NCBI GenBank assembly: GCA_019359015.1
Contig: JAHHID010000043.1
Coordinates: forward strand, 1-59,698
Source: Spirirestis rafaelensis WJT71-NPBG6
GTDB lineage: Bacteria; Cyanobacteriota; Cyanobacteriia; Cyanobacteriales; Nostocaceae
Direction: 5' to 3'
DNA: 59,698 nucleotides
In this document: positions 46,793-55,455 of the stretch, one piece after another
Position numbering within the stretch: the first letter of the stretch is position 1
Layout of the letters: each line of letters starts with the position of its first letter
Notes under the pieces: generated by a model
Told to the model about the DNA's origin: nothing
The model's input: the letters and a program-made list of their open reading frames with translations, nothing else
Databases searched by the model: none
Translations under genes and position numbers: made by a program

Positions 46793-47239
46793 TGGATACC
46801 TTGCATCCCCAGGTGGGTGTGAACGACACACTCGAAACCTCGGTTTTGCGTTGTTTTCCCGCCCGGAAATAAATTTCGGGCTAATAGCTTAAGTGCGTTG
46901 AAACGCACTGAAATCAAGATAGGTTGGAACTGATAAATATGAACCCTTATTAATTGGGCAATAGCTAAAATCTTCTCTAGATAATTGCAAAACCCGATAA
47001 CAGTCCACTTGAGTGGACTTTCGCTATCAGCTTGGGATTTTAATCCCAGGTGGGTGTGGACGATAAACAACAATTGTGCAAGATGCAATTTCATTACACA
47101 CCCTCCACATACCGCGAACCTCTCGGAGCGAAAAGGAGACCTAACCCCCCAGCCCCCTTCCCTATGAGGGAAGGGGGAGTAATCTTGCTCCCCTCCCCTT
47201 GCAGGGGAGGGGTTGGGGGAGAGGTCAAAGTTGTGTAGT
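46793..47239. repeat. Repeat-filled gap between the two ATPase genes
   Basis: Contains palindromic units: GTGCGTTGAAACGCAC (46891-46906), GTCCACTTGAGTGGAC (47003-47018), GGGATTTTAATCCC (47034-47047), and a 'CCAGGTGGGTGTG' unit found twice (46808-46820 and 47047-47059). At 47146-47225 is a CCCCTTCC/GGAAGGGG-type interspersed repeat. No gene. It interrupts what may be an operon. Confidence 0.6.
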
Positions 47240-48559
47240 TCATTGCCCACCCTCCGCATATTTCCGATAAGTTCCATAGCACAGTTGCATCAGCTTCCGA
47301 GGATGTCCCTTACTTTCTTGGACAAGTTGAATAATTTCCTCTTCCGCAAAACTCACAGAAGTATTCTTCAAACGAGCCGCAATAAAATCACGCATGGTGG
47401 CATCCTCCCAAGGTTGGATATTTTCTTCTTGGCAAATACCTGCAAGCGGTGATGTTTTGCCATCGTTGTGACTGTCGTTAAACAAATCTTCCAGAGGTTC
47501 ATTAGCAGCTAAAATCAATCGCAGAGGAGCATCACCCCCTTCAGCTAAACCGCGCAGTTGATCGCGAACGTTACGAGAAAATCCTTTGCAGGTAATTTTG
47601 CCGACATTATCTAAAGCTAGCAGTACTTTTTGACTGCGTTGTCGCAAGTTACGAGTTAGTTTATAACCCTTACATTCGGCGATACCAAGCTTGTCACACA
47701 AAGCAATGTTGAAGTCTTTTTCATCACCAACGTCATTTAAATCAAAGAAAACTGCTTGACGCGACTGTTGAAGACGATTTTCTGCGACTCGGCAAATCTC
47801 CTATAACAGAGAAGACTTGCCAATACCATCTTTTCCGATTAAAGCTACACTACTACCACTATTTAAGACTTCAAATACTCTTTGGATTTCTCGCTGTCGT
47901 CCAAAAAACTGTTGCGGCTGTTCTACTCTGCCATTTTGGGGTACAAAAGGGTTGGGAATTATTCTTTTAACTCTCGGCTTTGGGGAGGGATTTATATAGA
48001 TAACTGGTTTAAGATGTTCTGGAAGATTATATAGTCGAATCTCTACACAGCCAAATTTATAAGCCTCTTCAATTGAACGGTTTGCGGCTAATGCTTTATA
48101 AAAACCAACCGAAAAAGCGATCGCTCCTTTATCTCCAATCGCTTGATTCATCCCAATTACAAATCTAATATGTTCTGCGATCGCTTGAGCCTGAATCTTA
48201 GAATAACAAGCGTTCAAGACTACACAATCGATTTTCTCTGCTACCAGTCCAAATAGCGCTGCTAAAGCATCAGCTTGTACAGGCTGGGATTTTCCTTGTA
48301 AACTCTCAAAGTGAAGCTCACCTGTGCTTGTTCCATGTCCGGAGAAATGTACAATTTGCGGATCGACATCGAATATTGCCTGTGTTATGTCCCCAACGCG
48401 AACCGATTCACGGGACTCTAATTTAAATCTATCTCTCTCTTTGGATAGTTGCAGCCGTTCACGAATATCTCGCAACTCTTGCAATAAACGCAACCGAGCT
48501 TCATCACTCGGATCGGCTGCTAAAAACAGGATTTTTACAGGAATATCACTGTTATCCAC
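47240..48559 (-). pseudogene. CHAT protease-STAND ATPase with in-frame amber codon
   Basis: The gene starts at ATG 48557-48559. Residues 1-195 are a CHAT (caspase-like) domain: His75 in 'IVHFSGHGTS' and Cys118 in 'DCVVLNACYS' form an intact catalytic pair. From 'FVPQNGRVEQPQQFFGRQREI' an ATPase domain begins, with Walker A 'LIGKDGIGKSS' (about 241-251). The codon right after 'SSLL' is TAG (47801-47803). The same frame then continues with 'EICRVAENRLQQSRQAVFFD', 'LLALDNVGK' (Walker B) and ends at 47240 ('CYGTYRKYAEGGQ'). In total about 439 codons. The product is either only the 252-residue CHAT part or, with readthrough, the whole. Loss by mutation is the simplest reading. Substrate is unknown; CHAT proteins often cleave partners to trigger a response. 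Confidence 0.8.
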
Positions 48560-48606
48560 GCATTGTATAAAGGTTTAATTATGAACAAGTATACCAACTA
48601 CAGACC

Positions 48607-48660
48607 TAGAGACGCGATAAATCGTCGTCTCTACAAGCAATTTATCGCCTCTCTACAAGG
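48607..48660. repeat. AGAGACGCGA-family repeats
   Basis: AGAGACGCGATAAATCGTCG and CTCTACAAGCAATTTATCGC-type sequence lie together upstream of the CHAT gene; same family as the smc palindrome. Confidence 0.6.
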
Positions 48661-48738
48661 GTTTCAGGTAACGCATAATTAATTTCACTTTAGATAGTGC
48701 GATCGCTCTTTTGAATCCTTAGTAATTTTCAAGTATTC

Positions 48739-48804
48739 ATAACCACAACTTTATCTGTGGTTATCACAGCTTCTACGTTTATAACCACAACTTCATCTGT
48801 GGTT
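48739..48804. repeat. Two direct 24-bp repeats with internal AACCACA/TGTGGTT
   Basis: Copies at 48739-48762 and 48781-48804 differ by one base. Each starts ATAACCACAACTT and ends ATCTGTGGTT. Function is unknown. Confidence 0.7.
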
Positions 48805-48817
48805 AATACAGTCCCAA

Positions 48818-48953
48818 AAAAGCCCTCAGGCTAGAAGCCTGGGGCTAAACAAACAAAGCCTGCCTTCGCAGGCTCTATCATATAGCCTGCGAAGGCAGGC
48901 TTCGTACGTATAGCGATACCCTTCTAGGGTATTGCGGCTTTCATTGCGGTGCT
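48818..48953. mobile_element. Degenerate copy of the 8-bp-duplication MITE, copy B
   Basis: The internal palindromes (AGCCTGCGAAGGCAGGCTT, ATACCCTTCTAGGGTAT) and the AGCCCTCAGGCTAGAAGCCT segment are the same as in the copies at 35045 and 50152. Both ends are eroded, and no target duplication is left. Confidence 0.75.
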
Positions 48954-49004
48954 CTCGTAGACATGGAATAAATCCTCGTCTCTACATCATTGAGAAATTA
49001 TTTC

Positions 49005-50030
49005 CTAATATCTAATGCGTGGGTCTATATATGCATTTAAAATATCAATTAAAATGCTTGCACCCACAACAATCGCTCCAAAAAATACCATGATTCCCTG
49101 TACTGTAGGATAATCGCGCTCGGTAATCGCTTGATACAATCGATTCGCTAAACCGGGCCAAGAAAATGTTACCTCAGTCAAAATTGCTCCACCTAACAAA
49201 GAAGCAAAAGTCAATCCTAAAACTGTAATTACTGGAATTAAAGCATTTTTTAAAGCGTGAGAGACTAAAATATTTTTCTCAGCAATACCTCTTGCTCTAG
49301 CAGCTTCTACATAATCTGCTTTCATCGTTTGCTTTAAATTAACTCGCACAATCCGCTCAAAAATTCCACTTAGCAAAATTCCTAAGGTAAAACTCGGAAG
49401 AATCAGATAATACAAAGCAGTAAAAAACTGACTTAAATTGCCACTAAATAGACTGTCTATTGTATATAAGCCAGTGATATGATTGGGTGCAGGAACAGTT
49501 GCAGCAAAGCGCGTTCCCAAAGGCAACCAATCAAGTTGAACTGCGAAAATTAATTGCAAAAGCATTCCTACCCAAAACATGGGAAGTGAATAAGTGATAA
49601 TACCAAATAATCGTCCTCCAACATCAAGAGGTGTGCCAGGACGAGAAGCAGAAATAGTTCCCACAGTAATACCGACAATTAAAGCGATCGCAATACTAAA
49701 TACCGCTAATTCTGCTGTAGCTGGGAAGTATTGCCAAATAATATCCCACACTTTCTGTCCCCTACTGCTGATAGAACTTCCCATATCAAAGTGCAGTAAG
49801 TTTCCTACATAGTTGAGATATTGCAGCCCTATAGGCAGATTTAAGCCTAGTTGTTTTCGCAATTCTGCTTTAGCACTTTCTGGGGCACGTCCACCAAGAA
49901 TTGCATCCGCTGGATCTCCTGGTGTTGCTCTTAGTAAAAGAAATACAATTGTGATAATTGTTAACAGTTGAAGTGGTGCTAATAGTAAACGCGAAGTTAT
50001 GTAATATGTTATTGCTTTGGAACGAGACAT
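49005..50030 (-). CDS. Oligopeptide/dipeptide ABC transporter permease (DppB/OppB family)
   Basis: A 341-residue inner-membrane permease with six predicted helices. 'ITYYITSRLLLAPLQLLTIITIVFLLLRATPGDP' is the family N-terminus, and the EAA loop 'YVEAARARGIAEKNILVSHALKNALIPVI' contacts the ATPase. It should import peptides or similar solutes with the binding protein encoded just upstream on the same strand. The second permease and the ATPase genes (DppC, DppD/F) are not adjacent, a common scattered arrangement in cyanobacteria. Between the permease and the binding-protein gene lie a MITE and heptanucleotide repeats, so co-transcription may have been altered. Confidence 0.9.
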   Translation of the reverse strand: MSRSKAITYYITSRLLLAPLQLLTIITIVFLLLRATPGDPADAILGGRAPESAKAELRKQLGLNLPIGLQYLNYVGNLLHFDMGSSISSRGQKVWDIIWQYFPATAELAVFSIAIALIVGITVGTISASRPGTPLDVGGRLFGIITYSLPMFWVGMLLQLIFAVQLDWLPLGTRFAATVPAPNHITGLYTIDSLFSGNLSQFFTALYYLILPSFTLGILLSGIFERIVRVNLKQTMKADYVEAARARGIAEKNILVSHALKNALIPVITVLGLTFASLLGGAILTEVTFSWPGLANRLYQAITERDYPTVQGIMVFFGAIVVGASILIDILNAYIDPRIRY

Positions 50031-50054
50031 AATATTGGTTGATGCTTGTTAGTT

Positions 50055-50132
50055 GGGCATTGGGCATGGGGCACTGGGCATGGGGCATTGGGCATTGAGC
50101 ATGGGGCATTGGGCATTGGGCATTGGGCATGG
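50055..50132. repeat. Heptanucleotide tandem repeats (GGGCATT)
   Basis: About eleven units of GGGCATT/GGGCATG, with one deletion-like unit near 50072. They fill the gap before the MITE. Confidence 0.85.
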
Positions 50133-50151
50133 AAAGAATCCTATTAATGAG

Positions 50152-50312
50152 GGGAGCATCCCAATTTGGCAAAAACGCCCAGAGGCTAGAAGCCTGGGGC
50201 TAAATAAACAAAGCCTGCCTTCGCAGGCTTGAATATTCATAGCCTGCGAAGGCAGGCTTCGTACGTATAGCGATACCCTTCTAGGGTATTGCGGCAAAAT
50301 TGGCATGCTCCC
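50152..50312. mobile_element. 161-bp MITE, copy C, with 8-bp target duplication
   Basis: Ends GGGAGCATCCCAATTT and AAATTGGCATGCTCCC, internal palindromes as in the copy at 35045. TTAATGAG flanks it on both sides (50144-50151 and 50313-50320). It stands in the 350-bp gap between the ABC binding-protein and permease genes. Confidence 0.9.
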
Positions 50313-50346
50313 TTAATGAGCGCATTACTTTCAAAGAACTTGTTTA

Positions 50347-50388
50347 ATTCCCAATGCCCATTGCCCATTGCCCAATGCCCATTCCCTA
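50347..50388. repeat. Heptanucleotide tandem repeats (GCCCATT)
   Basis: About six units of GCCCATT/GCCCAAT reach into the 3' end of the ABC binding-protein gene. Confidence 0.8.
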
Positions 50389-52032
50389 CTTTTTGATTAT
50401 CTTGTATATCAGATTTTGGGTAGGATCTAATTGCACCCCAGCCATACCTTTTTGAGCAAAAACAAAGTCTTTACTTTGCCATAAAGGAACGAAAGGCACA
50501 TCTTTTACTACTAGTTCTTGAATTTCTGTAAATATTTTTTGACGAACTTCGGGATTTTGCTCTTGACGCTGTTGGTCGATCAGTTTATTCATGCGATCGC
50601 TATAGTAAAATGACCCTTGAGACTGACTTCCACCGTCAAGACATCCTTTTGCGGTTGAGCCTTTATCGCAAGAGAGAAACGGTTGAATGTAATTGTCTGC
50701 ATCCAAAAAGTCAGGATACCAATCGAGCAAAATTGCTGGATATATACCTTTGGGAATTTGTTGAAAAAATGTTGTGGAATCTACAGCAACTACTTCAAAT
50801 TGCAAAATTCCATCCATTGTTTTCTTAGCTAGAGCCTTGAGTACTATAGCTGCCAAACTGCGAGTAGGAGAACTAGAAGGATACCAAATTTCTACCTTTG
50901 CCGGATTGCTTTTTGAGAAACCAGCTGATGTTAGCAGTTGTTTTGCTTTTTCAGTGTTGCCATCTCCATATTGCTTTTCAAACAGAGGCTTGGAAACATT
51001 TAAAGTTGTGGGTATCATACTGTAAGCTGAATCGGCTTGACCATATAAAACTCGCTCTTTAATTTGCGAACGGTCAATCATGGAAGCGATCGCTTGTCTG
51101 ACAACTGGATTATCTAAAGGCTTTTGATTTCGATTCAGAGCCATATAACTCATGACGCTACCCTGAATCGGAATTGCTTGCCAATCACCATTTTGTGCTC
51201 TTTCTTTCAAACTGCGAACTTGATCCGCATCCATTGACAAATAAGCTACATCTACAGACTTTTTACGGAAAGCATTATACAAATTCACTCCACTGCTGAG
51301 GATTTGCAGTTTAATACCGTTATTAGCTGGCTTTTCTCCCCAATACTTATCAAAAACATCAAATTGCACCGAATCAGTCCCAAAATTCGCCAATTTGTAA
51401 GGACCAGTTCCCACAAAAATATTCGGCTTAAATTTCCCTTCACCAATTTCGTAAACTTTAGGCGAAACTGGACAAACTCCAGAAAATGCTAGTAGTGAGG
51501 GAAACGCTGCAAAAGGCTTTTTCAGTTTGATGGTTAACTCATATTCCCCAGTAGCTTTGACTGATTCCACCACATCTGCCAGCAAGAAAGAGGGTTTGCC
51601 CTTATTTTGCAGAAAACGCTTGAGACTAAATGCCATTGCTTCCGCGTTAAAAGGAGTCCCATCGTGAAAAACTACTTTTTGACGCAGGGGAATCGTGTAA
51701 GTTAAACCATCTTCGCTGATTTGCGGTAAAGCTGTAGCCAATTGAGGCTTAATTTCTGTACTTCCTGGTTCGTAAGTGTAAAGGCGATCGCTCATGTTAT
51801 ACACTAAACCCAGCGATGCTAACTCATAAGCATCAGCCGGATCTAAAGTACGTGGCTTCTGTGTTGTACCTACAGTAATACGACCATTGCCTGTAGAATT
51901 CACATCAGATGGTGAAGTCCCTGTCTGTTGGGGATTACCGCAACTAACAACCAACAATAAACATAAACAAAACAAACAAAGCAGTTTTGTAATTCTACCC
52001 CACGGCTTTAGTGGCAAGAAAAACCAGGTCAT
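50386..52032 (-). CDS. ABC transporter substrate-binding lipoprotein (SBP_bac_5)
   Basis: A 548-residue peptide- or nickel-type binding protein. The N-terminus has a signal peptide ending in the lipobox 'LLVVSCGNP', so it is a lipoprotein in the periplasmic face of the plasma membrane. Family blocks: 'LTYTIPLRQKVVFHDGTPFNAEAMAFSLKR' around residue 110, 'FVGTGPYKL', 'PVVRQAIASMIDRSQI', and the C-terminal 'EIQELVVKDVPFVPLWQSKDFVF'. Ligand not predictable (peptide, oligosaccharide or other). It forms an operon with the DppB-like permease downstream. ATG 52030-52032 is used. Confidence 0.9.
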   Translation of the reverse strand: MTWFFLPLKPWGRITKLLCLFCLCLLLVVSCGNPQQTGTSPSDVNSTGNGRITVGTTQKPRTLDPADAYELASLGLVYNMSDRLYTYEPGSTEIKPQLATALPQISEDGLTYTIPLRQKVVFHDGTPFNAEAMAFSLKRFLQNKGKPSFLLADVVESVKATGEYELTIKLKKPFAAFPSLLAFSGVCPVSPKVYEIGEGKFKPNIFVGTGPYKLANFGTDSVQFDVFDKYWGEKPANNGIKLQILSSGVNLYNAFRKKSVDVAYLSMDADQVRSLKERAQNGDWQAIPIQGSVMSYMALNRNQKPLDNPVVRQAIASMIDRSQIKERVLYGQADSAYSMIPTTLNVSKPLFEKQYGDGNTEKAKQLLTSAGFSKSNPAKVEIWYPSSSPTRSLAAIVLKALAKKTMDGILQFEVVAVDSTTFFQQIPKGIYPAILLDWYPDFLDADNYIQPFLSCDKGSTAKGCLDGGSQSQGSFYYSDRMNKLIDQQRQEQNPEVRQKIFTEIQELVVKDVPFVPLWQSKDFVFAQKGMAGVQLDPTQNLIYKIIKK

Positions 52033-52427
52033 AGCATTAAAATTTTTGATATTAGCGGTGAGCTATTTTACTATATGTGTGCCTAAATACTTTATTTAAT
52101 TTTTTGCTTGTATTTAAAGCTTTGCAATATAATCACTACAACTTAGCCATAGTAGATCCAAAAAAATTAACAAAAATATATATTTTGATATTCTCAGTTC
52201 ACTTAACAATTCTTATTGAATAAAAATTACAATTTATGAATGACTTTGTCATAAATTCATATTTCCTATAGTTGAGATTTGTTAAGCTTTGACGGTAGTT
52301 CAAGAGGCTGACGGAAATGATATTTTTGCATAGCTTTATGGATAAACTGCATGTTGATACATAATTAACAAACGCAAAAGCGATATTGTAAACAGCAAAT
52401 TGATAGTCTAATAGCGAGACTAAAAGC
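52033..52427. other. AT-rich intergenic region
   Basis: About 395 bases between divergent genes, very AT-rich, with no repeat or gene visible. It should contain the binding-protein gene's promoter. Confidence 0.4.
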
Positions 52428-52751
52428 GTGAAGTACTTCTTTCTATCACAAGGATGGACAGTTGGCAGAGTTTGGGCATCTGAAGGATTGTGGCAGATAA
52501 CCGCATGGCGACGCCAACCAGATATTCAGCAATTGAATATTTGTCTAGTAGAACAAAATGAATTGTTATGGCTTTACCGAGCCGAAGAAGCCGTTTTAAC
52601 CGTTGAAGTGAAGCCAACAGCACCCCAACAAGTAGCCCCCATCGGTCAAGTAGTGCTGAAGCGTCTAATGAGTGCCGAGCAAGTAATCGAGCGCCTAGGT
52701 AGTGCCGAAACGAGGTGTCATCTGCAAAATATCGATTTGGTTGTGAAGTAG
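52428..52751 (+). CDS. Conserved hypothetical protein
   Basis: A 107-residue soluble protein starting at GTG 52428 ('MKYFFLSQGWTVGRVWASEG'). Mid-section 'QQLNICLVEQNELLWLYRAEEAVLTVEVKP' and the end 'GQVVLKRLMSAEQVIERL' look like conserved cyanobacterial protein sequence rather than random frame; the codon use fits that of neighbours. I know no functional domain. It is followed directly by heptanucleotide repeats. Confidence 0.6.
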   Translation: MKYFFLSQGWTVGRVWASEGLWQITAWRRQPDIQQLNICLVEQNELLWLYRAEEAVLTVEVKPTAPQQVAPIGQVVLKRLMSAEQVIERLGSAETRCHLQNIDLVVK

Positions 52752-52754
52752 CTA

Positions 52755-52918
52755 GCATGGGGCATGGGGCATGGGGCATAGGGCATGGGGCATGGAAGGA
52801 ATCCTATTTGAACGGCATTACGTTCTTGAGTTTTTTAATTTCCAATGCCCAATGCCCATTGCCCAATGCCCATTGCCCATTTCCCATTGCCCAATGCCCA
52901 TTGCCCATTGCCCCACTT
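52755..52918. repeat. Two blocks of heptanucleotide tandem repeats
   Basis: Block 1 (52755-52795) is five or six units of GCATGGG; block 2 (52841-52918) about ten units of GCCCATT/GCCCAAT. Between them is a short unique spacer (CGGCATTACG). Confidence 0.85.
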
Positions 52919-53285
52919 TATCCGTAATGCTACGCGATCGCCATAACTTACCCGCTTGCAAACAATTCCATCAATAGTTACACTTTTTAAAACATTCTCA
53001 TTTTTGCGCTTGCGATAGCAAAGCACTTTCAACCGCCCAAACGCCTAAAAAACGTTTGTCTTGTTCTTCCGGAACAAAAAGTGAATTTTATTAAACAAAA
53101 TTTACTGCGTGCGGTGTAACCCGGCGATCGCTACCCTTCGGGGTAAGATTACCGAAGCGTGTGAGCATTACCAAATTTTTTACATTGTCTGACTTGTAAG
53201 ACAAAAGTGTGGAAAAATTTGGTGGCAATAACAAAAAACCGAAAACTTGCTTGTAAACATAATTCATCGAGGAGGAGCGTAGTCA
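52919..53285. other. Upstream region of psbB
   Basis: This holds the psbB promoter region. On the minus strand a short stretch (53020-53095) reads 'SLFVPEEQDKRFLGVW' then 'AVESALLSQAQK' and stop, possibly the eroded end of a gene; no family can be named. HIP1 sites occur near 52934 and 53124. Confidence 0.4.
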
Positions 53286-54839
53286 ATGGGACTACCCTGG
53301 TACCGAGTACATACAGTCGTTCTGAACGATCCGGGTCGGCTGATATCTGTACACTTGATGCACACAGCTCTTGTGGCAGGCTGGGCTGGTTCGATGGCTT
53401 TATACGAACTAGCTATTTTTGACCCCAGCGATCCCGTACTTAACCCAATGTGGCGTCAAGGGATGTATGTGCTACCCTTCATGTCACGCTTAGGCGTAGT
53501 TGGTTCTTGGGGTGGCTGGAACGTCACAGGACAGCCAGGTTACGATCCTGGTTTCTGGTCATTTGAAGGTGTAGCCGCTGCTCACATCGTTCTTTCTGGT
53601 CTATTATTCTTAGCTGCCGTTTGGCACTGGGTTTACTGGGATTTGGAACTGTTCCAAGACCCCCGCACTGGTGAACCCGCTCTCGATTTGCCAAAAATGT
53701 TTGGCATTCACCTGTTCTTATCTGGTTTACTTTGTTTTGGTTTTGGTGCTTTTCACCTCACCGGGCTATTTGGACCGGGGATGTGGATTTCTGATGCCTA
53801 CGGCTTAACAGGTCACGTTCAAGCAGTGGCGCCTGAGTGGGGACCGGCTGGGTTTAACCCGTTTAACCCTGGTGGCGTCGTGGCTCACCACATTGCTGCT
53901 GGCGTGGTTGGTATTATTGCTGGCTTATTCCACTTGACAGTACGACCACCCGAAAGGCTCTACAAAGCTTTGCGGATGGGGAACATCGAAACTGTACTTT
54001 CTAGCAGTATTGCCGCAGTATTCTTTGCCGCCTTCGTCGTTGCTGGTACTATGTGGTACGGTAACGCCACTACTCCAATTGAACTGTTTGGTCCTACCCG
54101 TTATCAATGGGATCAAGGTTACTTCAAACAAGAAATTAATCGTCGCGTACAAGCTGACATTGCCGATGGCGCAAGTCTTCCGGCAGCTTGGTCACGAATT
54201 CCCGAAAAACTGGCATTCTACGACTACGTAGGCAATAGCCCCGCTAAAGGTGGTTTGTTCCGCGTAGGACCGATGAATAAAACCAATGGTATTGCTTTAT
54301 CTTGGTTGGGTCATCCAGTCTTCAAAGATGGCGAAGGTCGAGAATTAGATGTACGTCGTCTGCCGAACTTCTTTGAAACCTTCCCAGTCATCTTGACCGA
54401 TGCTGATGGTGTTGTTCGTGCGGATATTCCTTTCCGTCGGGCAGAATCAAAATACAGCTTTGAGCAAGTTGGTGTGACTGCAAGCTTCTACGGTGGTCAG
54501 TTGAATGGACAAACTTTTGAAGATCCAGCTGATGTGAAGAAGTACGCACGTTTAGCACAGTTGGGTGAACCATTTGAGTTTGACGGAGACCAAAGCACCA
54601 GGTTTGGCAATTTAGCGATCGCTAAACCCGATGGAGTCTTCCGTACCAGTCCCAGAGGTTGGTTTACCTTCGCTCATGCTGTGTTTGCTCTGCTGTTCTT
54701 CTTTGGTCACATCTGGCACGGCTCTCGGACAATCTACCGAGACGTTTTTGCTGGTGTTGACGCGGATCTCGAAGAACAAGTTGAATGGGGTCTATTCCAG
54801 AAAGTGGGTGACAAGTCAACCCGCCGGAAGGAAGCTTAA
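53286..54839 (+). CDS. psbB: Photosystem II CP47 chlorophyll-binding protein
   Basis: A 517-residue thylakoid membrane protein with six helices, the CP47 core antenna that hands excitation to the PSII reaction centre. '[20 protein letters not shown]', '[14 protein letters not shown]', '[18 protein letters not shown]' and '[21 protein letters not shown]' are canonical, and the chlorophyll-binding His residues are retained. The family is usually about 508-510 residues; here a longer stretch in the large lumenal loop ('[18 protein letters not shown]' near residues 432-449) adds roughly nine residues and includes a HIP1 site. GGAGGA lies just ahead of the ATG 53286. psbT follows 170 bp downstream. 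Confidence 0.98.
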   Translation: MGLPWYRVHTVVLNDPGRLISVHLMHTALVAGWAGSMALYELAIFDPSDPVLNPMWRQGMYVLPFMSRLGVVGSWGGWNVTGQPGYDPGFWSFEGVAAAHIVLSGLLFLAAVWHWVYWDLELFQDPRTGEPALDLPKMFGIHLFLSGLLCFGFGAFHLTGLFGPGMWISDAYGLTGHVQAVAPEWGPAGFNPFNPGGVVAHHIAAGVVGIIAGLFHLTVRPPERLYKALRMGNIETVLSSSIAAVFFAAFVVAGTMWYGNATTPIELFGPTRYQWDQGYFKQEINRRVQADIADGASLPAAWSRIPEKLAFYDYVGNSPAKGGLFRVGPMNKTNGIALSWLGHPVFKDGEGRELDVRRLPNFFETFPVILTDADGVVRADIPFRRAESKYSFEQVGVTASFYGGQLNGQTFEDPADVKKYARLAQLGEPFEFDGDQSTRFGNLAIAKPDGVFRTSPRGWFTFAHAVFALLFFFGHIWHGSRTIYRDVFAGVDADLEEQVEWGLFQKVGDKSTRRKEA

Positions 54840-54956
54840 TAAAGGATGAATGATAAAGGATAAAGTGTAAAAAACAATGAAGTGTGAAGTATAAAAAAAT
54901 TTGTAAATCTTCATACTTCATCCTTTATCTTTCATACTTCATCCCTTATAGACTGT
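54840..54956. repeat. Inverted AAGTATGAA/ATACTTC repeats between psbB and psbT
   Basis: Tracts such as ATAAAGGATGAATGATAAAG are answered by CTTCATCCTTTATCTTTCAT further along, giving a potential long imperfect hairpin in the psbB-psbT transcript. Confidence 0.55.
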
Positions 54957-55008
54957 ATCTTGGTACACTATCATTACTAGACTGGCTGGATAGGTAGGAA
55001 GTTGTGAT

Positions 55009-55113
55009 ATGGAAAGCATTGCATACATTTTGATTTTGACTTTGGCAATAGGAGTTCTTTTCTTTGCGATCGCATTTCGCGAACCTCCCCGTATTGAAAA
55101 GAAAGACGAGTAG
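55009..55113 (+). CDS. psbT: Photosystem II protein PsbT
   Basis: A 34-residue single-helix PSII subunit: '[19 protein letters not shown]' followed by '[15 protein letters not shown]'. The family is 31-35 residues, and the 'FREPPRI' end is diagnostic. It helps assemble and repair the PSII dimer. AGGAAG stands eight bases before the ATG 55009. It is downstream of psbB as in other cyanobacteria. Confidence 0.95.
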   Translation: MESIAYILILTLAIGVLFFAIAFREPPRIEKKDE

Positions 55114-55160
55114 TAGATTTTCTCTGCTATTAGACTTTTAAGGACAAAATATAAACTAAT

Positions 55161-55198
55161 ATCCGCTGTTACCATTTGGTAGCAGCGGATATTTTTTG
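55161..55198 (+). terminator. Intrinsic terminator of psbB-psbT
   Basis: ATCCGCTGTTACCA and TGGTAGCAGCGGAT form a 14-bp stem with one G-T wobble around a 2-base loop; six T follow. Confidence 0.9.
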
Positions 55199-55455
55199 AT
55201 GATTTTGCTATTATTTTGTTGTTTCTTATTTCGAGATCCCTAACGCTTCCTTGTCTAAAAATAATTATTAAATGATTAATTACGACTTAGGATGTGTGAT
55301 ATAATTTTCAATCTGGAAGTTGATATGTGTTTAATCCAGCTTTTCTGCGCTAGGATGGAAAAGATGTAAATGTAAACAGCTGCAATAAAGGCGTTTGCAT
55401 ATACATTCGGCTTGCTCAACAACTTTACGGAGACTAAAACCAGGTACAAAACAGC
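55199..55455. promoter_or_regulatory. Leader region of ribosomal protein S1 gene
   Basis: About 255 bases with no gene. GGAGACTAAAACC sits about 20-25 bases upstream of the S1 ATG, so the ribosome site is weakly placed. Promoter elements cannot be named with certainty. Confidence 0.4.

Noticed and set aside
46793-47277. Frame overlapping both ATPase genes' gap
   Set aside because: Its sequence is made of intergenic palindromes and C-rich repeats; the real genes end or start inside it.
47801-47803. TAG as a recoded sense codon
   Set aside because: Other damaged genes here have TAG, TAA or TGA and frameshifts; no pattern of TAG inside intact genes is seen, so recoding is not supported.
52755-52918. 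CRISPR-like spacing of repeats
   Set aside because: Units are only 7 bp, directly adjoining and without unique spacers; these are STRR heptanucleotides. No cas genes are near.
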